From positions 3,844,001 through 3,908,000 of the forward strand of contig CAJQUN010000022.1 in NCBI GenBank assembly GCA_907163345.1: a DNA stretch of 64,000 nt, given 5' to 3'. A program made the position numbers and the translations under genes. The notes under the pieces are model-generated. The model was not told the DNA's origin, did not search any database, and saw nothing but the letters and a program-made list of their open reading frames with translations. Shown here one piece after another: positions 55,669 to 64,000 of this stretch (within the stretch, counting starts at the first letter, position 1; every line of letters starts with the position of its first letter). This stretch comes from Haberlea rhodopensis (taxonomy: Eukaryota > Streptophyta > Magnoliopsida > Lamiales > Gesneriaceae).

Positions 55669-56640
55669 ATGGTCCAAGTCGGATTATCTTGGAGCAATTT
55701 CTGAGTGTCGATGATATTAGGAAGAGCAGCCCAAATAGAGACAAGGTCCACCTTTAGAATTTGACTCACCAACATTTCAGAATTACATTCAAAGGAGACC
55801 TTAGAGTAGTGGAGGGAATGAGCCCCACGCATCGCCCGAATCGTAGCTCTGGCTTCCGCAGCTAGAACATCTAAAGTCTAAGATTGAGAAGTTTCGTACC
55901 GAATAACAACTCCCCTGTAGTCACGGATGATCCAAGCGGCCACCGACTTACCTACAAAAAAACTTGAATCAGAGTTCACTTTTAAACAACAAAAAACAGG
56001 GGGAAACCAATTTGTAGGGCCAAATAATTTGAGTGTAAATAGAGGTCTTTGAGAGTTAAAGTGGTCAGTAGATTTGAAGTTGATTTTACGGATCAAGCTA
56101 AGGATGTCCACACGGAAATTGGTCGTACGCATGCGATTGCTCCCAAATGTCCTCCATAGCACAAACAGAAAAGATCACAAATTCCAAGAAGACCATTCAT
56201 CGGGGCATCCTCCCCCGTTAACAAAAATTCCAGCCAAAAAGAGAAAGGCCTCCCAGCAAATGTACAAAGACAAATTCCATTTCGAAAGATACCAGATTTG
56301 TTGGGTGACAGGGCAATTGATAAAAAGGTGCTCCATAGATTCTTCGTGGTGACCACATAACAAACAACAATAGTTGTCAATGGAGAAAATTTTACCTAGG
56401 CGATCTCTAGTATGAATCACATTATCTGAAAGCTTCAAAGGAAAAATTTGTGTCTCTCATGAATTTTAAGTTTCCAAATTGAAGCTTTTCTAGCATTACC
56501 TAGGATATCCAGAGAGGTGAGAGGTGAAGTGATGAGCTTGATCAATTAGATAAACGCTCTTGGTGGAAAAGACTCCTTTGCACGAGGGAGTCCACAACAA
56601 GGCCTCATCTTCCACTGAAGGAAGAATAGGAACGCGGAGG
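55669..56640 (-). pseudogene. LINE 3' end: zf-RVT and RNase H-like domains
   Basis: Reading leftward, 56438-56175 encodes 'CCLLCGHHEESMEHLFINCP', the zinc-binding region found after plant LINE RT (C-x2-C...H-x4-C). 56162-55878 encodes 'LKVNSDSSFFVGKSVAAW' and 'IIRDYRGVVIRYE', the RNase H start (first Asp in NSD). 55832-55680 encodes the rest ('FECNSEMLVSQIL'). Two frame changes separate the parts. Upstream RT is absent. Inactive. Confidence 0.82.
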
Positions 56641-57038
56641 ATTTCGTTACAAATATTTGTTTATATTCGGATTATTCTGGATTTAGTATATTTTGCAAAT
56701 CGGAGACAAAATTAAAAGAAAACGAATCAAGCACTTGTATTAGGGGAGTCAAAAAGTAAATAGATTAATTAATTTGGGTAGGTTTGAAAGTCTCACTATA
56801 TATTGCTTTTACGTAAAGTTAGTAAAAATTACCTATAAGAAACACCGAAATCAAAAACGAAAAGTAATTAGAGAAGTAAACAATGAAATCACACCCAAAT
56901 CTATTTTTTTTGTTTGAAAAACAAATAAACACTTATGAGAAACATTAGGAACACACACGAACTTTATTTGCCAAATATATGACTTTAACGATATCGTAGA
57001 AGATCTGGGTATTTTTCTCACTGACGCACAAGTCTTTC
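56641..57038. other. AT-rich intergenic
   Basis: No feature recognised. Confidence 0.5.
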
Positions 57039-57046
57039 ACCAGTGT

Positions 57047-57961
57047 TAGGAGTGTAAACGAACCGAATCGAGTCGAATATGAAAGAAACTTTAAGGCTCG
57101 AAATAAGTCTATTCGAGTTCGAGCTCGATTCGAAGTTCGAATATGGCTCGAAAAATTCAAACATGCTCGCTAGCTATTCGATTATTACTTGAAATTAAAT
57201 ACTCGAAAGACTCGAAATATATTTATTTAATATAAAATTATGTATATTAAGAAAATATTAAAGCTCGCGAGTAGGGATGGCAATGGGGCGGGTTTCGACG
57301 GGTTTGGCCAATCCTAAAACCCGTCCCACTACATATAAAATCGTACCCGCCCCGCCCATTTTAGACCCGCGAACCCGGCTAGTTTACCCCCCTACCCGGT
57401 TCAAGTTTTTTTTTTTGTTAAAAAAATTAGCTAGAAATCAATTTTGAAAAAGTTGAGTTTTGTGATTAAATTTCATGTTTAATCTAGTAAATATTTATAA
57501 TAAGCATTGTAAGACTATCTTTAAGCTACTAAATATTTATTAATTTGCTCCCATTTCCTTCAAAATGTCCAACTTCTTTAACATAAATACATGTATTTTG
57601 ATATAAAATTAAATAATGACATTTTATTGTTCAATCAAATAAGTAAAATGTGTATTCAATATCAAATTTTTTTAAAAAAATTACCAAGACCCGCCCCTCC
57701 CCGCCCAGCTTCCAAACTCGGTTGAAGCGGGTCCAGACCCGCCCCGCCGGGGCGCGTCCAATGCGGGTCGGATCTGGACCAGTCTCATTGCCATACCTAC
57801 TTGCGAGCTATCGAACAAAATAATTTGGACTCGAGTTCAGCTCGAAAAAAATTCGAACATTTTCGAGTTCGACTCGAATTCGATAATTTCGAATACGAAT
57901 AGAATATATTTTGAGCCGGCTTGAAAAGCTCGTGAACAGACTCGGTTCGTTTACACCCCTG
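57047..57961. mobile_element. non-autonomous hAT element with a nested insertion, TSD ACCARTGT
   Basis: Left end TAGGAGTGTAAACGAACCGA and right end inverting to CAGGGGTGTAAACGAACCGA. Flanks ACCAGTGT (57039-57046) and ACCAATGT (57962-57969) are an 8-bp duplication with one mismatch. Subterminal TCGAGTTCGA/TTCGAGTTCGAGC motifs cluster at both ends. Another hAT element sits inside at 57272-57799. No transposase. Confidence 0.9.
57272..57799. mobile_element. nested non-autonomous hAT element (528 bp), TSD CTYGCGAG
   Basis: Left end TAGGGATGGCAATGGGGCGG; right end inverts to TAGGTATGGCAATGAGACTG. Flanks CTCGCGAG (57264-57271) and CTTGCGAG (57800-57807) match at seven of eight bases. CCCGCCCC/GGGGCGGG motifs are dense at both ends. 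It lies wholly inside the element at 57047-57961. Confidence 0.9.
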
Positions 57962-58118
57962 ACCAATGTCGTCGCATAAGGTTAAATAGCACGTGGAAAA
58001 CTAACATAGTTCGGTAAAACTATGATACGCTAATTCAAGTTCCCGGAAACATCGATTCCAAAGTCCAAGCACCCATTTTGACACACGTCTGCGTCACCTA
58101 CTCATGCAAATCAACTAC

Positions 58119-58126
58119 TATAAATA
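58119..58126 (+). promoter_or_regulatory. TATA box of the kinase gene
   Basis: TATAAATA in CTACTATAAATAGA, about 95 bp before ATG 58221. A start site 25-35 bp downstream would fall near 58150-58160, which argues that the in-frame ATG at 58158 is at or before the transcript start and that 58221 is the real start. Confidence 0.7.
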
Positions 58127-58220
58127 GAATACAAGTCTTCAAATTTTCAAAATCAGTGTGCACAGCAGTCTGCTCGATCACTTCATCTCTTTTGATCTCG
58201 AAAAGTCTCCGCAAACTTCC

Positions 58221-59258
58221 ATGGATTGGGTTCGCGGTGCAAAATTGGGGCATGGGAGTTTTGCTACGGTGAATTTAGCGGTGCCCAGAAGACAAACTTC
58301 CCCAGTCCCGCCATTAATGGCGGTGAAGTCATGTGGGGTTGCACGTTCTTCTTCGCTGATGACAGAAAAGCTGATTTTGGAGGAGCTTAAAGATTGCCCA
58401 CAAATTATACGTTGCTTTGGAGACAGCTTTTCGTACGAAAATGGCGAGAAATTGTATAATGTGTTGTTGGAGTATGCTCCGGGTGGCTCTTTGGCTGATA
58501 AAATCAAGAATTCTGGTGACCGGAGCCTGCCGAAATCAGAAATCCGGCGGTATACAAAAGCTTTGCTCAAAGGGCTACATTATATCCACAAGTTTGGACA
58601 CGTGCACTGTGATATTAAACTTCAAAACATTCTCTTAGGCTCAAACGGCAGCGTAAAGATTGCGGATTTCGGGTTGGCCAAGCAGGCCGGAGGGGGGAAA
58701 GAAAATTATTCAGGTTGTCAATTAAGAGGCACGCCTCTGTACATGTCGCCGGAGATTGTCACCGTCGGAGAACAGGGGGCTCCTGCGGATATTTGGGCAC
58801 TCGGGTGCGTGGTGGCTGAGATGGTCACCGGAACTCCGGCATGGAAGTGCTCCGACGTGGCTTCGCTGCTGCTTAGAATTGGAGCGGGAGAAGAGTTGCC
58901 GGAGGTTCCTAAAATTTTATCCGAACAAGGAAAAGATTTTCTTGGAAATTGCTTGGTGAAGGATCCAACCAAAAGATGGACTGCTGAGATGCTCCTAAAC
59001 CATCCCTTTGTTTCAGATGATCAAGATTTTGACTTTAATGAGGAAACAGAAAACAAAGCTTTAATCTCTCCTACATGCCAATTTGATTTTCCTGAATGGG
59101 AGTCATCGGTATCGTGTTCTTTTAAATCTTTAGCCTCTCCGGAACATTCCCCGGAATCTGGGTCTTGGTGTCTGTCTCCGGCGGAACGGTTGCAGAGGCT
59201 TTGGAGTGATCACAGTCCTGATTGGTCTGTTTCAGACGATTGGATCACCCTCAGGTGA
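58221..59258 (+). CDS. MAPKKK17/18-like protein kinase (single exon, 345 aa)
   Basis: Cytosolic Ser/Thr kinase of the plant MEKK subgroup (MAPKKK15-21 type); Arabidopsis relatives respond to abscisic acid and stress and phosphorylate MAPKKs. Start chosen at 'MDWVRGAKLGHGSFATV', which matches the family N-terminus; an upstream in-frame ATG at 58158 adds 21 residues. Visible: Gly-rich loop GHGSFATV, ATP Lys in 'MAVKSC', catalytic loop 'HCDIKLQNILL' (HCD in place of HRD, usual for this subgroup), 'DFGLAK', and 'GTPLYMSPE' activation segment. A Ser/Pro-rich C-terminal tail of about 75 residues ends 'SVSDDWITLR'. Intronless, as in the family. Two nested hAT elements end 157 bp before the TATA box. 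It converges with the bHLH gene downstream. Confidence 0.94.
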   Translation: MDWVRGAKLGHGSFATVNLAVPRRQTSPVPPLMAVKSCGVARSSSLMTEKLILEELKDCPQIIRCFGDSFSYENGEKLYNVLLEYAPGGSLADKIKNSGDRSLPKSEIRRYTKALLKGLHYIHKFGHVHCDIKLQNILLGSNGSVKIADFGLAKQAGGGKENYSGCQLRGTPLYMSPEIVTVGEQGAPADIWALGCVVAEMVTGTPAWKCSDVASLLLRIGAGEELPEVPKILSEQGKDFLGNCLVKDPTKRWTAEMLLNHPFVSDDQDFDFNEETENKALISPTCQFDFPEWESSVSCSFKSLASPEHSPESGSWCLSPAERLQRLWSDHSPDWSVSDDWITLR

Positions 59259-59858
59259 AGTCGTGAAGGACAGCATGTGGTTCCATCATCGAAGATTTCC
59301 AATGGTTTTGTTATTCTTCTCAAATTCGTTGATTTTTTTAAAATGATTGTACATACTGCATAAGATTAGAGAAATTTTGGGATTCATACATTATTGTTGT
59401 ACACAATTTTCAATTCATAAATTATCATTCCTTCTTGTAACTCATCGGTCCTCTCCATCTTTAATATTCAGTTGATGACAACCAAAAGTTTTTTAGCAGA
59501 ATTCTTCCAAGCCAAGCTAAACTGCGCAAATAATATTTTTTTTAAGGAACATTACTCAAACCTAATACATAATATGAATCTATTAGTATGACTCAAACCT
59601 AGTACATAATAAGAATCAACCACTGGTACAAGTACAAATTTGGCCAAAAGATTACTGCCCTCTTAAAATAATGGCCAATGCATCAACTTTCTAAGTTGAA
59701 ACAGAATTTGTTGCCTTCCGATTTACCATTTTGGCTACTCGGTCGGACTCCATTGTATGAGCTGATAAATAAGAAGAGCAGAATGATTATCTGTTAGGTT
59801 TGAACAGAATAAAACGAAGATCAACTACATCCTCTGATTGAAATGTAGAGATGACTAC
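59259..59858. other. shared 3' region between convergent kinase and bHLH genes
   Basis: Contains the kinase 3' UTR (plus strand, AT-rich near 59330-59410) and the bHLH 3' UTR (minus strand). No other gene. The 60-codon plus-strand frame at 59851-60033 is the complement of the last bHLH exon. Confidence 0.6.
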
Positions 59859-62217
59859 TTACCCGGTGAAATGTGGTGAAAAAGTCGGGTTGTTAACCAA
59901 ACTCGATATATGCCCGCTGCCACCTAAAAGGTCTCCTCCGGGGAAGCATGAGTGTTCGAGTGTATTTGACTTGATATTGGATGGTTGTGCATCGAAAGCA
60001 AGTAAAGTGTTTCCTTCGGAACCTACTCGATAGCATTTAATTTCATGCAGAAACGAAGGTTAGAAGATCCAATGAATGAATGTGCATACATGCATTGATA
60101 TTTTAATTAGTGCAAAGCGACCTGCCAAAGTACTTGGAGGGCAATCCTCGACTCTATGTTTAAAATGCAGAATCTCATCCTGGCAAGTTGCCTTCACATG
60201 TTAGAAACATTATATTTTAAGATTAATCTATGAACTTGGAACTTTGCAACCAGAAAAGGCAAAAGCCGAACTTACTTGGGAAGATTTGAGCAACTGAATT
60301 GGTCCAAAATGTGCCGGGATTGATGATCCTGTTTGAAAAGCTGTTCTTGAATTGATCATAGTTGAGAAATCAGAAACTGTCATCTGTTCCGTCGAGGTTT
60401 CTTGATCAACAGGAACTGCTTTTGTCATGTTCATGCTAGTTTCCTTGTAGATGTCAGGTCTAATTTGAGGGATTTGATTCTGCTGCAGCATCCCGGGCAG
60501 GCAGATAGGAGGATACACACTTAATCCATTTCGTACTGTTAGCATCTGGCAAATCGGATAGGTACATAAAACACAATTTTAACCTCTAATTGTTAACCAA
60601 AATTGAACAAAAATATTTGGCTGGATCGAGCGCTCTTGGGAAAACCAGCCTCACAAGAATGGTTGACACTTCTTGATTCTCAAGTAAGACTAGACAAAGT
60701 GTGGCACATCTAAGGACTTTGAGCAAATTGCAAACTTGGGCAAAAGACAACCAAAATACATGATTAGGTAGCCCCATTTTCATCTATGGTTAAAATAGCT
60801 AAATATATGTAAATAAAAGATTTGAGTAACTCTAAGTCTTAACGATCCATCACACTTATCCTCGGTCTTTCGTACTCGGATGGGTGGGGAGGGTTGTGGG
60901 GGGTTAAATTTCGAGCTAGCTTTATACTTTCACAAGAACTCGATGCTAGTACTAGATGTTAGATCTTTAACAGAGGCTAAAATTTGGTTAAGAAGGTCTA
61001 CACAGCTTTCAATCAAAACATAAATAATTCATTCGAAAAATGACAGGTAGACACTCTACTCACTTGTACTTGAAGCTGAAGCTGCTTGAGGTACTCGATC
61101 GCTTCATCAAGCATCGAAGCCTTATCAGTCTGGAGAAAATACAAGATATCATTCAATCAACATTATAATTAGCTAAAAGTGAAACCAAACACCAAGTTCA
61201 GGTTCTCTTAACCTTGTTCGAATTGGGAATCAGATTCTGTAATGCCTTCATTTTCTCATTGATCCTGCTTCTCCTCCTCTGTCAAACATATCAAAACACT
61301 TTGAAGGCCAAACGTATATATAATTTAAATACTGGAAAGGCAAATAGAATACAACTTTTTCTGAGAGATTGTGAACTTCAGCAGCTCTACTTCTCTTGGA
61401 TGAATATCTCTGGTTTGTTGGATTTGGCGCTGCTTCTTCCACTGATGCGTCAATGGCTTCCTACACATAATCAAAATATTAGAAAAGCCATTCTTGGCTT
61501 GTTTCAATGACACTATTTTTCACTGTTCCATAACAGATAGCATACAACAAAACACATTTATATTTCAACTTTAGAGATAGCGGCGCCCTAACCATGTCGT
61601 TTTGAAAATATACATTTTGAAAATATACATTTTAACCCATTGTAGTTTGGAAAATACACTTATTGTTTACAAAAAATGACAATAAATACATATTTCACAC
61701 GTATTCACAAACCACATAATGGGAATGAGCCACGAGAAATGAATATCCAAAAATCCTTCGGGAGTGGACCCCGTAGTGCCTTCACCTACAACCCCCAATA
61801 CAAAATTACTAGCTACGCCCTGTTGCCGCCTAATCCGCCATTAGCCCTCAACTTTACTTTACTGTAAAGTATCATAGGAAATATAAAAGTTGTTAGAATA
61901 GAAAAAGAATAAGGCTAAATATAGAGTACCTCACTTTCGCAGTCATAATCATCTGGATCATTATCCAGCGTTCCGATGGAAGAAGTCGCAACATTCACCA
62001 CCGTGCTTACCGGGAAAAAACCGCCGGCCGGCAAGTTCATCCCAGAACACATATCAGACGCATAAATCCGGCCCGAACCCGAAACAATATCAGCCCCGGA
62101 ATCACGATTCTCTACCACAGCATTACCAGAAGAACGGAATAGAAATTGCTGGAGGAAAAGAGAAAGGTCATCAGGCTCCCCAGGAGAAGAAGATGTAGTA
62201 TCGTAAAGATTGGCCAT
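59859..62217 (-). CDS. SPT: SPATULA-type bHLH transcription factor, 7 exons, 338 aa
   Basis: Nuclear G-box-binding bHLH of the SPATULA/ALCATRAZ clade, which controls carpel margin and fruit development, seed dormancy and organ size. Exons on the minus strand: 62217-61930, 61460-61356, 61278-61213, 61129-61064, 60545-60276, 60179-60122, 60022-59859. They total 1017 nt with consistent GT-AG sites and phases. The start 'MANLYDTTSS' is the first real ATG of the frame. 'DDLSLFLQQFLFRSS' is the amphipathic helix and 'DNDPDDYDCESE' the acidic block typical of SPT. The bHLH spans exons 2-4: 'RSRAAEVHNLSEK', 'RRRSRINEKMKALQNLIP', 'DKASMLDEAIEYLKQLQLQ', with the H-E-R residues of G-box binders. 'VRNGLSVYPPICLPG' and 'AHFGPIQLL' in exon 5 and a longer C-terminus favour SPT over the shorter ALC. 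A copia LTR ends 251 bp before the ATG. Confidence 0.93.
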
Positions 62218-62468
62218 TGATGATTTACACGTAAAGTCTGCCCCTTTTTTTTGCTCAAAAAAGGGATCAAAGAACACAGAGTTCAAAAGGGGCTTTACTT
62301 CATTCTTGTTTTTTCATATTTTTTTACTCTGTTGGTTATTTTCCTTTTGTTCAAGAAGACGAGAAAACTCATAAGATGACATACACTGTTTTATAAATAA
62401 AAGAAAATACTTGAAAAACAGTAGAAACTTACAACAAACAGTTTAAATAAACTGGGCAGAAACTTTGT
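62218..62468 (-). promoter_or_regulatory. bHLH gene proximal promoter and 5' leader
   Basis: The minus strand holds TTTATAAAAC (about 62388-62397), a TATA-like box about 175 bp before the ATG, so the predicted leader is about 145 nt. That leader contains two tiny upstream frames: ATG at 62315-62317 (five codons, stop overlapping the next ATG) and ATG at 62301-62303 (two codons). All sequence farther upstream is retrotransposon. Confidence 0.5.
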
Positions 62469-62704
62469 TGTTGGACGAGGCCACAGTACACCGTGTGCCC
62501 GTAAACTCTAAATTGCCCGCCTACAACTTCTGGCCTCCTGGACAAGAGAGTTCCAAGGTACAACGTCCCAAACACCTCTGTATGGGTTGAAGCAGAAACC
62601 CAGACAGACTCACTCGAACACTGAACAGTGTGAAGTACTCTCAAGATAATATGATATGATATGAAATGCAATTTCGGGATGAAGAAAACATAAAGCTGAA
62701 GCAG

Positions 62705-62712
62705 CTTATATA
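62705..62712 (-). promoter_or_regulatory. TATA box of the copia LTR, pointing toward the bHLH gene
   Basis: The minus strand reads CAGCTATATAAGCTGC. Transcription from here would run through R-U5 (to 62469) and, if not terminated, into the bHLH leader and ATG at 62217. Confidence 0.75.
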
Positions 62713-62965
62713 GCTGAGCAGCAGACCACTCCAAAGGTCTCATAATTAAGTGTAAAGATTAATGGGGTAGATGAAAAGTCTCAACACTTAAACATCATAT
62801 TCATTTCGGATTTAAGTCTCACACTTAAATCTGACATCAATTCTGCAGGTAGGTGAAAAGTCTCAAACTTAATACTCAGCAGAATATGAAAAGTCAGGCA
62901 GATGAAAAGTCATTTCAGAAATCCGTGTAGTAAAAAGATAGGACTGCCTTCGCGGCAGCGACACG

Positions 62966-63090
62966 CGCGACGCGACGCGACGCGACGCGGCGAGGCGAGG
63001 CGAGTCGAGTCGAGTCGAGTCGAGTCGAGTCGAGACGAGACGTGACGTGCCGTGCCGTGCCGTGCCGAGCCGAGCGGACGGACGGACGGC
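62966..63090. repeat. evolving pentanucleotide array, 22 units in register
   Basis: Plus-strand units: CGCGA x4, CGCGG x1, CGAGG x2, CGAGT x6, CGAGA x2, CGTGA x1, CGTGC x4, CGAGC x2, then GGAC-type repeats. Each unit type differs from its neighbour by exactly one base. It sits in the U3 promoter region of the copia LTR and is far richer in G/C and CpG than its surroundings. Confidence 0.97.
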
Positions 63091-63298
63091 GCGCGTGGGG
63101 CACCCATCTTTACTACTTAACTACACTCTAATGATTTGTATCTCAATATAATCAAACCATAAGTGTATCATAATCTCAATGTGGGATTTCTTTAGCCTAA
63201 TTACCTTTCATAATAACTTACCATACTTTTGTTCTCATTAACAAAATATAACATAATTATTGGGCTCTTATTATTAACCCAATAATATTAATCCAACA

Positions 63299-63860
63299 AT
63301 CCCCCACATGAATGCAATATGGCGAAAAAATTACACAATGCACCTAGATGAAGATTTGAGAGTACTTTGAGAATCCACTGCATCAGGATAGGTGGTGATT
63401 AACCTTGAACCTTCCTTAGTAAAATATCATCGGATATACTTGTCAACCAGTGGACGCGATGCCTTGAACTGTTCGACGTTTTATGTATAACAAGACAACA
63501 ATACTCACACAGCTTCATCTCCACACTATTATTGGTTCTTTCGTTGTTGTCCATTTTGGCCCTGGACTGCCTTGGATGTTTCATCGAATGCTCTAGAGAT
63601 TTAGCCCTCAGGTCATCTCATAGAAGCGGCCCCTTCACATTCGACATAGGTGATTTCTCCTAAAGAGTATCCTGTAATACCCCACTTTATCATCTCGAGA
63701 TAGAAGAATCATTAAGAGCATGAGCTCAGCCTTCCCAAAGTACAGGTCTATCACTCTTTCATCACAGGAATAGGTAAGGAACTCAATTTCCCGAGTGCTT
63801 TGTTCGATACCCCCCCACAATTCGGTTTTCCCATTGAACCTGCAAATTGGATTTTACAAT
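63299..63860 (-). other. copia region between pol stop and 3' LTR
   Basis: Non-coding on the element's strand, G/T-rich near the LTR (polypurine tract at 63299-63310). The short open frames here lack recognisable domains. Confidence 0.7.
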
Positions 63861-64000
63861 TCAGGTTGGGTTGCCATCATGGTTGGAAATCAATTTCATG
63901 GGCTTCAACCCCATTCCCCTCGATGAAATCTCTACTCGGTCTCTCGTCAGACCTTTCGTAAATGGATCTGCAATGTTTTCTTTAGACTTCACATAATCTA
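63861..64000 (-). CDS. C-terminal end of copia pol (RNase H), continuing beyond the window
   Basis: Reads 'DYVKSKENIADPFTKGL' then 'TRDRVEISSRGMGLKPM' to a stop at 63861-63863. This is the conserved C-terminus of plant copia RNase H ('..SxxNIADPLTKxL..'). No break in the visible part. The rest of the element lies to the right of the window. Confidence 0.92.
   Translation of the reverse strand, partial: DYVKSKENIADPFTKGLTRDRVEISSRGMGLKPMKLISNHDGNPT

Larger units (their letters stand above)
62469..63298 (-). repeat. 3' LTR of a Ty1/copia element (830 bp)
   Basis: On the minus strand it begins TGTTGGATTAATATTATTGG and ends CTCGTCCAACA, inverted ends TGTTGGA/TCCAACA. A purine tract (CATGTGGGGGAT) immediately precedes it at 63299-63310. 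U3 includes the pentanucleotide array and several GAGACTTTTCA/GAGACTTAAA-like repeats (62740-62905). A GCTATATAAG TATA box lies at 62705-62714. The partner LTR lies beyond the window, so the target duplication cannot be checked. Confidence 0.82.

Noticed and set aside
58158..58220. Upstream ATG as kinase start
   Set aside because: It falls at or before the transcript start expected from the TATA box, and the family N-terminus begins at 58221.
62218..62286. N-terminal extension of the bHLH protein to 62286
   Set aside because: It begins with a non-ATG codon; the first in-frame ATG is at 62217.
62910..63107. Arg/Ser-rich small frames
   Set aside because: Translation of the pentanucleotide array in an LTR.

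Overview
This is nuclear DNA from a flowering plant, almost certainly a eudicot. Host genes have plant-type introns, TATA boxes and plant-specific families. Most of the 64 kb is layered mobile DNA: Ty1/copia, Ty3/gypsy, LINE, hAT, Helitron, MITE, TRIM and an endogenous pararetrovirus. No bacterial, CRISPR or intact viral system is present. I could not assign a genus.

Host genes. Three intact host genes are visible. (1) 20996-24997 (+): a 13-exon CLASRP-type SR-related splicing regulator, about 549 aa. (2) 58221-59258 (+): a single-exon MAPKKK17/18-like kinase. (3) 59859-62217 (-): a 7-exon SPATULA-type bHLH transcription factor, 338 aa. The kinase and the bHLH gene converge on a 600-bp shared 3' region.

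Left third (1-20 kb): a LINE reverse-transcriptase relic; an LTR-like block abutting a truncated copia element (6462-13555, minus strand). Two hAT transposons with perfect 8-bp target duplications inserted 28 bp apart in that copia; one (9171-12359) carries an intact 740-aa transposase. Next come a complete but gag-defective LTR element (14062-17722, TSD TTATG), then a LINE RNase H fragment split by a solo LTR (18227-19840, TSD ATCAC).

Middle (25-41 kb): a nearly genome-length, heavily mutated endogenous caulimovirid (about 25990-34850). Its domain order is capsid, movement, protease, RT/RNase H, TAV-like, and its RNase H region is split by a solo LTR (31246-32555, TSD AAAGG). It is followed by AT-rich DNA holding a SINE-like relic, a TRIM, a Helitron and MITEs.

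41-52 kb: one full-length Tat-type gypsy element (41220-51974, TSD CCTAT, minus strand). It has a 1646-codon gag-pol frame, two tandem-repeat arrays that share a core, and an antisense, apparently spliced extra gene with its own TATA box.

Right part (52-64 kb): a MULE/MITE-like element built on a large inverted array of short repeats, a sliver of plastid 23S rRNA, a LTR-like block, a LINE 3' end, and nested hAT elements just upstream of the kinase. At the right edge is the 3' end of a copia element. Its LTR points its promoter toward the SPATULA-like gene and contains a pentanucleotide array that changes one base at a time.
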